From JADJLQ01 sp034439915 (GTDB lineage Bacteria > Bacteroidota > Bacteroidia > Chitinophagales > Saprospiraceae): DNA of 45,437 nt. The notes beneath the pieces are model-generated. The model searched no databases. It saw nothing but the letters and a program-made list of their open reading frames with translations, and was not told the DNA's origin. A program made the translations under genes and the position numbers. How positions within the stretch are numbered: position 1 is the stretch's first letter; every line of letters starts with the position of its first letter. Below are positions 7,416-16,599 of this stretch, piece by piece. Location: the NCBI GenBank assembly GCA_034439915.1, contig JAWXBI010000178.1, positions 1-45,437 of the forward strand, given 5' to 3'.

Positions 7416-8450
7416 TCAGTCTCTTATTTTCTGTTCGTTCATCCAGTTGTGAAATTTCCTGGCATTCTGGCTATGGGCAGACAAAGTAGAAGCGAAAGCA
7501 TGTTGTCCGGCAAAACCGGGTTTGGCACAAAAAAAGATGTAATCATGATTTTCAGCCTTCAGCACCGCATCTATACTCTCGATGGATGCAATCGAAATAG
7601 GTCCTGGAGGTAAACCATCGTTCAAATAGGTATTGTACGGCGAAACAAATAGCAAGTCATTGAACTTGACCCGTTGCAGGGTATAGGCCTTTTTAGCAAA
7701 AATGACGGTCGGATCTGCCTGTAAACGCATTCCCTTTTTTAAACGGTTGAGGTATACACCGGCAATGATAGGTTTTTCAGGGGCATGGTTGGTTTCTTTT
7801 TCGACGATGCTGGCCAGGGTATAGACCTGATTGGTCGTCAACCCCTTTTTTTCAGCCAGGGCTTTACGGTCATTTTTCTTCCAAAATTTTTGAGCCTCCT
7901 GGTGCATCTTGATTAAAAAATTTTTAGGGCTGATGTTCCAATACACTTCGTAGGTATTGGGAATGAATATACTCATGGCATCATCTCTAGTGCGCCCGAT
8001 GGATTGAAGGAAATGATCACTGTAGAGGGTATCCAATAACTCCTCCGGGTCAGCTTCCAGATTTTCTTCGGCCTTGCGCAGGATATCATCAGGTGTCCGC
8101 CCTTCATAAATTACAATTTTTACCGGGGTCTGGTTACCACTGCGCATTAAACGGACCAACGAAATATTGTTCATTCCGGGAGAAAGGATGTACCTGCCGG
8201 GTTTTATGCTTTGATCGGTATAACCCATTCGCCTGGACAGCCATTTAAAACCGTTCAGGCGCTTGATCTGGTTGTTTTTTTTTAGTTCGTACAGGACATC
8301 TTCAAATACCGCACCTGTTTTTATTTTAAGTTCGGTACGGTCAAGTTTTTCGAATAATACCGGAGAAAATAACTGCTCATAATAATAATAGCCTAATGCG
8401 GCACCAGCAATTATTCCAAAAATTAAGACCCCCAATAGAATTTTTTTCAT
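7416..8450 (-). CDS. mltG: Endolytic transglycosylase MltG
   Basis: A 344-residue inner-membrane protein with one N-terminal membrane segment (about 5-24) and a periplasmic YceG-like domain. MltG cleaves nascent glycan strands and is thought to end peptidoglycan polymerisation. The catalytic region ASIVEKET contains Glu217 and Glu219, one of which corresponds to the catalytic Glu218 of the E. coli enzyme. It is followed by the family motif AGVYLNRL and LQADPTV. Length and architecture match the family. The start codon abuts the panB stop codon with no spacer, so the two genes are probably co-transcribed and translationally coupled. That linkage of cell-wall and pantothenate genes looks like genome packing rather than a shared pathway. 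Confidence 0.95.
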   Translation of the reverse strand: MKKILLGVLIFGIIAGAALGYYYYEQLFSPVLFEKLDRTELKIKTGAVFEDVLYELKKNNQIKRLNGFKWLSRRMGYTDQSIKPGRYILSPGMNNISLVRLMRSGNQTPVKIVIYEGRTPDDILRKAEENLEADPEELLDTLYSDHFLQSIGRTRDDAMSIFIPNTYEVYWNISPKNFLIKMHQEAQKFWKKNDRKALAEKKGLTTNQVYTLASIVEKETNHAPEKPIIAGVYLNRLKKGMRLQADPTVIFAKKAYTLQRVKFNDLLFVSPYNTYLNDGLPPGPISIASIESIDAVLKAENHDYIFFCAKPGFAGQHAFASTLSAHSQNARKFHNWMNEQKIRD

Positions 8451-9266
8451 TCAATATTGTTCTTGATCATTTGGGAAAGAAGAGGATTTTACATCGGCGA
8501 TGTACCGGGTAGTGGCCTCCAGAATCGTTTCATATAAATTGGCATAACGCCGTAGAAAACGGGGAGAGAATCCTTTATTGATCCCCAGCATATCATGTGA
8601 AACCAATACCTGCCCGTCCGTACTCCCTCCCGCTCCGATTCCAATGATGGGAATTGAAATGGATTCCGTGACTTCTTTAGCCAGACTTGCCGGAATTTTT
8701 TCTAAGACTAGCCCAAAACAACCTATCTCTTCCAGTAACCGTGCGTCCTGACGGAGTTTATTTGCTTCATCTTCTTCTTTAGCCCTTACCGTATAAGTCC
8801 CAAATTTATAGATAGATTGAGGGGTCAGGCCAAGATGGCCCATGACGGGTATTCCGGCTGTCAGGATCCGTTTTATACTTTCTTCCACTTCCTGACCACC
8901 TTCTAATTTTACTGCATGTGCGCCGGCTTCTTTCATGATCCTGATTGCACTTTCCAGGGCCAAACGGGAATTCCCCTGATACGATCCAAACGGCAGGTCC
9001 ACCACGACTAAGGCTCTTTTGACACCCCGGATTACGGAGGCTGCATGGTAGATCATTTGATCCAGGGTGATCGGCAGGGTAGTCTCATGACCGGCCATGA
9101 CATTACTCGCCGAATCGCCTACCAGCAAAATATCCATACCGGCAGCGTCCAACACCCTGGCCATAGAATAATCATAAGCTGTGAGCATGGCTATTTTTTC
9201 CTTGTTGGTCTTCATCTCCTGAAGGACCTGGGTAGTGACGCGTTTTATTTCTTTTTGTACAGACAT
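8451..9266 (-). CDS. panB: 3-methyl-2-oxobutanoate hydroxymethyltransferase
   Basis: A 271-residue enzyme transferring a hydroxymethyl group from methylene-tetrahydrofolate to 2-oxoisovalerate to give ketopantoate, the first committed step of pantothenate and CoA synthesis in the cytoplasm. Visible family blocks are TAYDYSMARVLDAAG, LLVGDSASNVMAGH (Mg-binding Asp), VVVDLPFGSYQ (second Mg ligand), AVKLEGG, MGHLGLTPQS and LEKIPASLA (catalytic Glu region), then GIGAG near the C-terminus. Length is typical. It is first in a minus-strand pair with mltG and divergent from thyA. No panC or panD is in the window. Confidence 0.96.
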   Translation of the reverse strand: MSVQKEIKRVTTQVLQEMKTNKEKIAMLTAYDYSMARVLDAAGMDILLVGDSASNVMAGHETTLPITLDQMIYHAASVIRGVKRALVVVDLPFGSYQGNSRLALESAIRIMKEAGAHAVKLEGGQEVEESIKRILTAGIPVMGHLGLTPQSIYKFGTYTVRAKEEDEANKLRQDARLLEEIGCFGLVLEKIPASLAKEVTESISIPIIGIGAGGSTDGQVLVSHDMLGINKGFSPRFLRRYANLYETILEATTRYIADVKSSSFPNDQEQY

Positions 9267-9412
9267 GAAGTTGATTCAATAACGAAAATTGGGCTGGAAA
9301 TTTACAAGGAATTTGGCACACCATACGGACAAGGATGTTGCGCTCTGCTGTGGCATCCAGAAATAAACCGGCACTGCGATCATAAAGCGCAGGATGCTTG
9401 ATTAACATTACT

Positions 9413-9420
9413 TATTTTTG
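9413..9420 (+). promoter_or_regulatory. TATTTTTG -7 box directly before thyA
   Basis: This is an exact TAnnTTTG box four bases upstream of the thyA ATG at 9425. No TTTG lies at the usual 17-20 base distance. If the box is used, transcription would start at or next to the A of the start codon, giving a leaderless or nearly leaderless mRNA. Confidence 0.5.
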
Positions 9421-9424
9421 CCCT

Positions 9425-10219
9425 ATGCAAGCCTATCTCAACCTTCTTGAAAAAATACTGCTGGAAGGTGTTCAAAAAAGTGACCGCACAGGCACTGGGA
9501 CCAGAAGTTTGTTTGGTTATCAAATGCGGTTTGACCTTCAACAGGGTTTTCCTCTCCTGACAACCAAGAAGTTGCATTTAAAATCCATCATCCATGAACT
9601 CCTCTGGTTTTTAAAAGGGGATACCAATACTGCTTATTTAAAGGAAAACGGGGTGCGGATTTGGGATGAATGGGCGGATTCCAAAGGCAACCTGGGCCCG
9701 GTCTACGGAAAACAATGGAGAAGCTGGCCAACCGTTGATGGACGCACGATCGATCAGATTCAAATTTTATTGGATACTATAAAAAAGAACCCGGATTCCA
9801 GAAGATTAATCGTCAGCGCTTGGAACGTGGCCGAGCTCGATCAAATGGCCTTATGCCCCTGCCATTGTTTATTTCAGTTTTATGTTTCTAACGGAAAGTT
9901 ATCCTGCCAGTTGTATCAGCGGTCAGCCGATGTATTTCTGGGGGTACCTTTTAATATCGCCTCGTACGCCTTATTGACTGAAATGATCGCGTTTGTTTCC
10001 GGACTGGAACCTGGTGAGTTTGTGCATACTTTCGGTGATGTCCACCTGTACAATAATCATATCGAACAAGCTGAAGAACAATTAAAACGGAAACCAAAAC
10101 CTCTGCCTAAGTTAAAGTTCAACCCGGATCGACGCAATCTTTTTGATTTTAAATTTGAAGATTTTGAGATCCTGGACTATAATCCGGATCCGGCAATCAA
10201 AGCGCCGGTATCTGTATAG
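9425..10219 (+). CDS. thyA: Thymidylate synthase
   Basis: A 264-residue enzyme from the ATG at 9425, exactly the length of E. coli ThyA; the upstream in-frame ATG at 9398 would add nine unconserved residues. It methylates dUMP to dTMP with methylene-tetrahydrofolate. The catalytic Cys146 lies in the PCHCLFQFY block, Arg21 in DRTGTGT, and the phosphate-binding and folate-binding segments DSRRLIVSAWN and LPFNIASYALL-like VPFNIASYALL are intact. The C-terminus IKAPVSV matches the family tail that closes the active site. The gene stands alone between panB (divergent) and the respiratory cluster. No folA (dihydrofolate reductase) follows, although that is a frequent neighbour. Confidence 0.98.
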   Translation: MQAYLNLLEKILLEGVQKSDRTGTGTRSLFGYQMRFDLQQGFPLLTTKKLHLKSIIHELLWFLKGDTNTAYLKENGVRIWDEWADSKGNLGPVYGKQWRSWPTVDGRTIDQIQILLDTIKKNPDSRRLIVSAWNVAELDQMALCPCHCLFQFYVSNGKLSCQLYQRSADVFLGVPFNIASYALLTEMIAFVSGLEPGEFVHTFGDVHLYNNHIEQAEEQLKRKPKPLPKLKFNPDRRNLFDFKFEDFEILDYNPDPAIKAPVSV

Positions 10220-10340
10220 AGATCAGGTCGATGGGGATGACCATTTCATTTTTCCCAGAAAATGCAGACCTCAAAAAGAACAAATGGTCTTACCCAGGAA
10301 TTTGCAAAAAACCGACTTAAAAACCGCAATGAATGGGTTT

Positions 10341-10361
10341 TATTTAGACATTATCTAAATA
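10341..10361. promoter_or_regulatory. 8-bp perfect dyad upstream of the respiratory operon
   Basis: TATTTAGA (10341-10348) and TCTAAATA (10354-10361) form a perfect inverted repeat around CATTA. It ends 44 bases before the -7 box at 10406. There is no poly-T tail and the arms are AT-rich, so a protein-binding operator is more likely than a thyA terminator. Confidence 0.5.
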
Positions 10362-10405
10362 GGAAAAATAGTCTTTCTTATATGTTAAATGAATTAACCA
10401 TTATC

Positions 10406-10413
10406 TATTTTTG
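10406..10413 (+). promoter_or_regulatory. TATTTTTG -7 box of the ACIII/oxidase operon
   Basis: An exact TAnnTTTG box 46 bases upstream of the actA ATG. The best -33 candidate is TATG at 10381-10384 (one mismatch, 21-base spacer), so the -33 half is weak. It is the only good box in the 240-base gap before the 18.5-kb gene series. Confidence 0.6.
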
Positions 10414-10459
10414 CGTCGCTATTTTAGTAGATATGACTAATTTTTTAATATAAGTTTTC

Positions 10460-11878
10460 ATGATATATAAATTATTCAGATTTAGCTTTTTGATGGCTTT
10501 TTGTATGGGTTGGGCCTCATTTGCTGTTCTGGGTCAGGGTAATCCCGATGAAGGCAAAACTTTATTTGCCAATAACTGCGCTCAGTGTCACGCAAAAGAC
10601 ATGAAAACTAATGCTACGGGACCTGCCTTAGCTGGCTTCTTGGACAGATGGAGTAGTTTCCCGACGGAAGATCTAAATGCCTGGATTCGCAACTCTCAAG
10701 CCTTAATATCCAAGGGTCATCCAAGAGCAACTGAACTGTGGAAACAGTACGGTCCGGTTGTTATGACTGCTTTTCCCAATTTGACGGATGGTCAGATTCA
10801 ATCCCTGGAGGCTTATATTCAGGGAACTGCCGCTGGCACCTATGGGGTAATAGCACCAACTCAAGCGGAAGTCCTCCCAGTGGAAACCAAACCCAAACCG
10901 CTAAGCTGGATCTGGTTTGCTCTGTTGGCCATTTTAGTTTTTATGGCGGTAATCCTTAGCAGATTGATTACAGGACTCACCCGGTTAAGCAGTTTGCAAA
11001 CAGGCGAACCAGTCCCACCGTCCAAAACGTTCTGGGAAGTGCTGTCTGGAAAATCGATGGTGGTCACCTTGATCGTATTAGGGGTGATTCTGGCTGGATA
11101 TACCACGGTAAAAAACGGAATTGCCTACGGACGGCAACAGAATTATCAACCCGATCAACCCATTAAGTTTTCCCACGCGACGCATTCCGGATTAAATAAA
11201 ATAGATTGTCAGTTTTGTCATGACGGCGCCCGCAGAAGTAAACACGCTGTTATCCCTGCCATGAATACCTGCATGAGCTGCCACAAAGCCATTGTAAAGG
11301 GATCGACCTATGGGACAGCAGAAATTTCTAAAATCTTCGCATCTGTCGGATATAATCCCAACACCAGTCAGTACATCCCCAACTATGATAATATGGACGA
11401 AAAAGAAATTGAAGTCATCTTTAAAAAATGGATTGGCGACAATTACCTGAGCGAAAATGAACTCAAGGCTATGGATGCTGAAGGCGAGCGGTTAATGAAT
11501 GATGAATGGAACGCCATCAAATCCAGTCTGACCAATAAAACCAAAACCAAAATTCAGGGACCGGTTGAATGGACGCGTATCCACAATTTACCCGACCACG
11601 TTTATTTTAACCACTCACAGCACGTGACTGTCGGGGGTGTAGCATGCCAGCAATGCCACGGTAAAATTGAAAACATGGAGGTGGTCAGACAATATGCTAC
11701 CTTATCGATGGGATGGTGTATCAATTGCCATAGAGAAACAGAAGTCAAAAGTTTTAGTACAAATGATTATTATCTTGGAAAATATGAAAAATACCATCAG
11801 GCGCTGAAAGATGGTTCCAAAAATAAAGTAACGGTAGAAGACATTGGCGGGCTGGAATGCCAAAAATGCCATTATTGA
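10460..11878 (+). CDS. actA: Alternative complex III subunit ActA, multihaem cytochrome c with an extra N-terminal monohaem domain
   Basis: A 472-residue protein. A hydrophobic export segment (about 8-26) precedes a monohaem cytochrome c domain (about 28-130, CAQCH at 40-44, possible Met ligand near 102). Two hydrophobic segments follow (about 150-170 and 200-216), then the classical five-haem ActA region with CQFCH, CMSCH, CQQCH, CINCH and a C-terminal CQKCH at 467-471. That gives six CxxCH motifs in total. ACIII oxidises membrane quinol and passes electrons to cytochrome c or directly to an oxidase; ActA carries them along its haem wire. It is first in the operon and is followed by actB after 42 bases. 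The N-terminal monohaem domain may be a built-in electron shuttle; I am not certain how widespread this fusion is. Confidence 0.92.
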   Translation: MIYKLFRFSFLMAFCMGWASFAVLGQGNPDEGKTLFANNCAQCHAKDMKTNATGPALAGFLDRWSSFPTEDLNAWIRNSQALISKGHPRATELWKQYGPVVMTAFPNLTDGQIQSLEAYIQGTAAGTYGVIAPTQAEVLPVETKPKPLSWIWFALLAILVFMAVILSRLITGLTRLSSLQTGEPVPPSKTFWEVLSGKSMVVTLIVLGVILAGYTTVKNGIAYGRQQNYQPDQPIKFSHATHSGLNKIDCQFCHDGARRSKHAVIPAMNTCMSCHKAIVKGSTYGTAEISKIFASVGYNPNTSQYIPNYDNMDEKEIEVIFKKWIGDNYLSENELKAMDAEGERLMNDEWNAIKSSLTNKTKTKIQGPVEWTRIHNLPDHVYFNHSQHVTVGGVACQQCHGKIENMEVVRQYATLSMGWCINCHRETEVKSFSTNDYYLGKYEKYHQALKDGSKNKVTVEDIGGLECQKCHY

Positions 11879-11920
11879 TTTAGCTATAACGTATAATTAT
11901 CAATTGAATCAAATCGTTTT

Positions 11921-14900
11921 ATGAAAGACAGAAATGCCGGAATCTGGATAGGGGATAAAGATCTGAATCAAGACCTTGCTTATATTCAGCAAGCGGACAC
12001 ACAATCCCGGATCCGTCCTGATGAAACTCCAACAGAACCCGAACAGGAGAGCGGGCTACAATCCAATCGCAGGGATTTCCTGCGTTTTATGGGGTTCAGT
12101 GTAGGAGCAGCTACGCTGGCAGCGAGTTGTAAAACTCCGGTACGCAAAGCTCTTCCTTATCTTATCAAACCGGATACCATCGTTCCCGGAATTGCCAATT
12201 ATTATGCTTCATCGTATGTAGACGGAGGAGATTATTGCGGTATTTTAGTCAAAACCCGGGAAGGCAGGCCAATAAAAATAGAAGGTAACCCGCTGTCACC
12301 GGTAACTCATGGTGGAACTTCAGCGAAAGTACAGGCACTTGTACTCTCCTTATATGATACTCACCGGATCCAGGGTCCAATGGTAAAAGGAGAACAAAAA
12401 TGGGAATCTTCCTCCTGGAATAATCTGGATGATAAATTAACCGGTTTACTCACCCCGGCATCGAAAATCAGGATAATCTCCAACACTATTTTATCACCTA
12501 CTTCCAAAAAAGCTATCGCCGATTTTAAATCCAAATTCCCCAATACGGAATCGATAGCATATGATCCGATTTCCAGTGCAGCTATATTACTGGCCAACGA
12601 ATCCAGTTTTGGTTTGAAAGTGATCCCTTCGTACTATTTTGATAAAGCCAAAACAATCGTTAGTATCAATGCGGATTTCCTGGGTACCTGGATATCCCCT
12701 ATAGAATATGCCAAACAATACATCGTCAACAGAAAGATTGACGAAGTGAGCGGTGCTAAGATGTCCAGGCATTTTCAAGTTGAAAGTTATATGTCCTTGT
12801 CCGGCTCCAATGCCGATAACCGGATCTTAATAAAACCTTCTGAACAAGGAGCATCCATTGCCTTTTTGTATAATGCGCTGGCTGCCAAATCTGGTGCTCC
12901 GTCTGTCGCGGCACCATCAATTCCGGAGAAAACAGCTGGAGCTCTGGCAAAGATTGCGGATCAACTGCTTGCTCAAAAAGGAGCCAGCCTGGTGGTATCC
13001 GGATCAAACGTAAAAGACGAACAAATCCTGGTCAACAAAATCAATGAAATACTTGGCAATTACGGCATTACAATAGATCTGAGTTTACCATCCTATCAGC
13101 GCCAGGGTAATGAAGCTGACCTTGTCAAATTGGTCGGGGATATGGAAGGCGGTTTGGTTGATGCCATAATCCTTTTTGATCTGGCAAATCCTGCCTACGA
13201 TTATCCTGCCTTACAAAAGTTCCAGGAAGCCTTTGCCAAAGTAAAAACAAGGATAAGCTTTTCAGGCACCTTAAACGAAACGACAAACCTTTGTAATTAT
13301 ATAGCCCCGGCCCATCATTTATTGGAGTCCTGGGGTGATGCAGAACCTAAAGAAGGGATACTCAGTCTTATCCAACCTACGATATCACCATTATTCAATA
13401 CCCGTCAGGGAGAATTAAGTTTATTAAAATGGGCTGCAACGGATAGTGTCAACTGGAAATCCGATTCCCCTTATTATGAATACCTTAAGTCCAATTGGAC
13501 GCAACATTACCTGAACGGGACTTCGTGGGATAAAGCACTCCATGATGGAGTATTTTATTATCCATGGACTTCAGGTGTTGTGCCAAAACCTGCTGAAGTC
13601 AGTGTAGCATCACTCAAAATAACGCAGCCGTTAACTTCAGGTACCGAGATAACATTTTTTGAATCCGTAAATATTGGGGCAGGCCAACATGCTAATAACC
13701 CCTGGTTACAAGAGATGCCTGATCCCGTTACCCGATGCGTATGGGGTAACTACCTGGCGGTTCCGGTTGCATTCAACGGAGTGAATAAATTTATTGGAGC
13801 CTATGATCTCGAAAACGGAGACCATGTCAACCTCGCCATTGGTGCAACAACGCTGGAATTACCAGCAATTCAACAATTTGGACAGTTGGAAGATACGTTA
13901 GCGATCGCCCTGGGTTATGGGAGATCTGTTGCCGGACCTGCAGGGATTAATATAGGGACCAATGTATTTTCATTTTGCCAACAGACCGATGGCCTGACAC
14001 AATATTACAATACGGTCACTACGTCGCCTTCTAAATCTGGTAAAACAGAAAAACTGGCCACTGTGCAATACCACCATACCATGGGGGTAGAGGACCTCGA
14101 TAAAAAAACAGGTCAAAAAATTAATGCAGACGAAGCGGCAACGGTGTTTTTTACTTATTTCGGGCTGGCAAAACAAGGATTTCAGGGTTCCCTGGTGGAT
14201 CGTTCGGTTATCCGGCGTAGTAACCTGTCCGAACTGGATGCTTTCGCCTCAGCGTTGAAAGCTGAAAGAAAAGAATTTCAGCACCTGAATGATCAAACCC
14301 TGTATCCCGATTATTCTGAGATTTATGCAAAAGGACATCAATGGCATATGCACATTGACCTTAATGCCTGCATAGGTTGCGGTGCGTGTGCGGTAGCTTG
14401 TATGGCCGAAAATAATGTGCCGGTGGTAGGTAAATATGAAGTTAGCCGCCATCATGAAATGAGTTGGCTGAGAGTAGACCGGTATTATTACGGGGATGCA
14501 AAAAATCCAAATGTTGTATTCCAACCTCTGATGTGCCAACATTGCCACAATGCACCCTGCGAGAATGTCTGTCCGGTAAATGCTACCAACCACAACAGCG
14601 AAGGGATCAACCAAATGGTATACAATCGTTGTGTGGGGACCAGGTATTGTGCTAATAACTGTCCTTATAAAGTTCGCCGGTTCAATTGGTTGGATTATAC
14701 CAAGGCTGATCTTTGGCCTATCAATGAACCCGCAGTGGTAGAAGGGGAGGAGACCCCTTTTATGTCCGATAACCTTACCCGCATGGTACTTAACCCGGAT
14801 GTTACCGTCAGAGCCAGGGGTGTTATTGAAAAGTGCAGTTTCTGTACCCAAAGGATTCAGGAAGGTAAATTGACGGCAAAAAAAGAAGGCCGTATGTTGG

Positions 14901-15103
14901 TAGATTCAGATGTGATGACGGCATGCCAGACAGCCTGTCCTACCGGAGCCATCACATTTGGAGACATCAACAACAAAGACTCAAAGGTTTACCATAAACA
15001 CAGTGATCCCTTAAATTACCAGGCGCTGGAGGAAGTCAACACCAGGCCATCTGTAACTTATAAATCCAGAATTGTAAACCGGGATGAAAGCATTGAAGTA
15101 TAA
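11921..15103 (+). CDS. actB: Alternative complex III subunit ActB (molybdopterin-oxidoreductase-like plus Fe-S domain)
   Basis: A 1060-residue fusion. After a roughly 48-residue cytoplasmic leader comes a Tat motif (RR at 50-51, RRDFLRFMG) and a lipobox ending at Cys70 (LAASC), predicting Tat export and lipid anchoring. Residues about 80-770 resemble the molybdopterin oxidoreductase fold, which in ActB is known to lack the cofactor. The C-terminal part has the ferredoxin-like cysteine series CIGCGACAVAC, CQHCHNAPCENVC, CVGTRYCANNC, CSFC and CQTAC. By homology these bind three [4Fe-4S] clusters and one [3Fe-4S] cluster that link the quinol site in ActC to the ActA haems. Size and architecture are typical. 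Confidence 0.95.
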   Translation: MKDRNAGIWIGDKDLNQDLAYIQQADTQSRIRPDETPTEPEQESGLQSNRRDFLRFMGFSVGAATLAASCKTPVRKALPYLIKPDTIVPGIANYYASSYVDGGDYCGILVKTREGRPIKIEGNPLSPVTHGGTSAKVQALVLSLYDTHRIQGPMVKGEQKWESSSWNNLDDKLTGLLTPASKIRIISNTILSPTSKKAIADFKSKFPNTESIAYDPISSAAILLANESSFGLKVIPSYYFDKAKTIVSINADFLGTWISPIEYAKQYIVNRKIDEVSGAKMSRHFQVESYMSLSGSNADNRILIKPSEQGASIAFLYNALAAKSGAPSVAAPSIPEKTAGALAKIADQLLAQKGASLVVSGSNVKDEQILVNKINEILGNYGITIDLSLPSYQRQGNEADLVKLVGDMEGGLVDAIILFDLANPAYDYPALQKFQEAFAKVKTRISFSGTLNETTNLCNYIAPAHHLLESWGDAEPKEGILSLIQPTISPLFNTRQGELSLLKWAATDSVNWKSDSPYYEYLKSNWTQHYLNGTSWDKALHDGVFYYPWTSGVVPKPAEVSVASLKITQPLTSGTEITFFESVNIGAGQHANNPWLQEMPDPVTRCVWGNYLAVPVAFNGVNKFIGAYDLENGDHVNLAIGATTLELPAIQQFGQLEDTLAIALGYGRSVAGPAGINIGTNVFSFCQQTDGLTQYYNTVTTSPSKSGKTEKLATVQYHHTMGVEDLDKKTGQKINADEAATVFFTYFGLAKQGFQGSLVDRSVIRRSNLSELDAFASALKAERKEFQHLNDQTLYPDYSEIYAKGHQWHMHIDLNACIGCGACAVACMAENNVPVVGKYEVSRHHEMSWLRVDRYYYGDAKNPNVVFQPLMCQHCHNAPCENVCPVNATNHNSEGINQMVYNRCVGTRYCANNCPYKVRRFNWLDYTKADLWPINEPAVVEGEETPFMSDNLTRMVLNPDVTVRARGVIEKCSFCTQRIQEGKLTAKKEGRMLVDSDVMTACQTACPTGAITFGDINNKDSKVYHKHSDPLNYQALEEVNTRPSVTYKSRIVNRDESIEV

Positions 15104-15142
15104 TGATGAATTTATTATTAAGCAGAATATAAAGTAAAAGAT

Positions 15143-16576
15143 ATGAGCGTTGTAGTTTCTCCCATCCGGGAACCATTGATACGCGGAAGCAAGACATACC
15201 ATCAGATCACGGAGGATCTGTGTGCCGCTACAGAGCGTGCACCGAGTCTGGCCTGGGTATTGGCATTTATAGTTGCAGGAGGGGCGCTCTCCTTCGGTAT
15301 GTTCTGTATCATTTGGACCATTTGGGTTGGAATAGGAAGCTGGAACCTCAACCGGACCATTGGATGGGGTTGGGACATCACCAATTTTGTATGGTGGATC
15401 GGTATTGGACATGCAGGCACTTTGATTTCTGCAATCCTTTTACTCTTCAGACAAAAATGGCGCACCGGGGTAAACCGCGCTGCAGAAGCGATGACCATAT
15501 TTGCCGTAATCTGTGCGGCATTGTTTCCAGGTATTCACGTCGGCAGAATGTGGGTGGTCTATTTTTTCTTTCCATATCCCAATACCCGCGGCCCGCTGTG
15601 GCCGAATTTTAATTCGCCTTTATTGTGGGATTTATTTGCGATCTCTACTTATTTTTCTGTCTCTTTGTTGTTTTGGTATACCGGTTTGGTACCTGATTTT
15701 GCAACGGTAAGAGACAGGGCAAAAGGGTTTAGAAAAAAATTATACAATTTCCTATCCTTTGGCTGGACTGGTTCTGCTAAACACTGGCAACGCTGGGAGG
15801 CTTTATGTTTGGTATTAGCCGGGATTTCCACGCCGCTGGTATTATCGGTACATACCATTGTAAGTTTTGATTTCGCGACTTCCGTGATACCCGGATGGCA
15901 TACCACGATATTTCCACCTTATTTCGTAGCCGGTGCTATTTTTTCAGGATTTGCCATGGTTCAGACCCTCATGTTGATGACCCGCAAAGTGCTTAAACTT
16001 GAAGATTACATTACCCTGGAGCATATAGAATCCATGAATAAAGTAATTCTCCTGACGGGTACCATTGTGGGCGTTGCTTACCTTACTGAACTGTTCATAG
16101 CCTGGTATTCAGGTTATGTTTATGAGCAGTTTGCTTTCTTCAACAGGGCATTAGGGCCATACTGGTGGGCCTATTTCGGAATGATGACCTGTAATGTTTT
16201 ATCTCCGCAGATTTTTTGGATAAAAAAATTCCGCAGGAGTATTTATTGGACCTTCCTGTTGTCCATATTTGTCAATATCGGAATGTGGTTTGAACGCTTT
16301 GTCATTATAGCCACCACCCTGGCCCGGGATTATTTGCCATCCAGCTGGAGCCTGTATTCACCATCCTGGGTGGAGATCGGTATTTTCATCGGAACGCTCG
16401 GCATATTTTTCACCTTCTATCTGATATTTGTCCGGTTGGCTCCGGTGGTCGCTATCGCCGAGATCAAACACATCTTAAAAGCAGCCGGGGACCAGTATGT
16501 CGATAAAAACAATGCCCATGCTAAACAGGCCGCATTACATCCTCCGGTGCATCACGAAACGGCTGAACACCATTAA
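15143..16576 (+). CDS. actC: Alternative complex III subunit ActC (NrfD-like quinol-binding membrane protein)
   Basis: A 477-residue polytopic membrane protein of the NrfD/PsrC family with about ten membrane segments. Blocks typical of ActC include SLAWVLAFIVAGGALSFG, the GWGWDITNFVWWIGIGHAGT segment, FPGIHVGRMW and the WDLFAISTYFSVSLLFWYTG region. In ACIII this subunit holds a quinol site close to the ActB iron-sulfur cluster and has a candidate proton path. The C-terminal tail is rich in His (HPPVHHETAEHH). It is the third gene of the act operon, 39 bases after actB and 23 before actD. Confidence 0.95.
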   Translation: MSVVVSPIREPLIRGSKTYHQITEDLCAATERAPSLAWVLAFIVAGGALSFGMFCIIWTIWVGIGSWNLNRTIGWGWDITNFVWWIGIGHAGTLISAILLLFRQKWRTGVNRAAEAMTIFAVICAALFPGIHVGRMWVVYFFFPYPNTRGPLWPNFNSPLLWDLFAISTYFSVSLLFWYTGLVPDFATVRDRAKGFRKKLYNFLSFGWTGSAKHWQRWEALCLVLAGISTPLVLSVHTIVSFDFATSVIPGWHTTIFPPYFVAGAIFSGFAMVQTLMLMTRKVLKLEDYITLEHIESMNKVILLTGTIVGVAYLTELFIAWYSGYVYEQFAFFNRALGPYWWAYFGMMTCNVLSPQIFWIKKFRRSIYWTFLLSIFVNIGMWFERFVIIATTLARDYLPSSWSLYSPSWVEIGIFIGTLGIFFTFYLIFVRLAPVVAIAEIKHILKAAGDQYVDKNNAHAKQAALHPPVHHETAEHH

Positions 16577-16599
16577 TTAATTTTATAAGTAATCACGAT

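Noticed and set aside
10143..10453. Short frames at the end of thyA and in the following gap
   Set aside because: They overlap thyA or the actA promoter and show no protein-like features.
11921..14300. Functional molybdopterin oxidoreductase in ActB
   Set aside because: The fold is retained in ACIII, but the family is known to lack the cofactor, and the context is a complete act operon.
14249..14851. 200-codon open frame on the minus strand inside actB
   Set aside because: It lies entirely antisense to the conserved iron-sulfur domain of actB and has no family-like composition.
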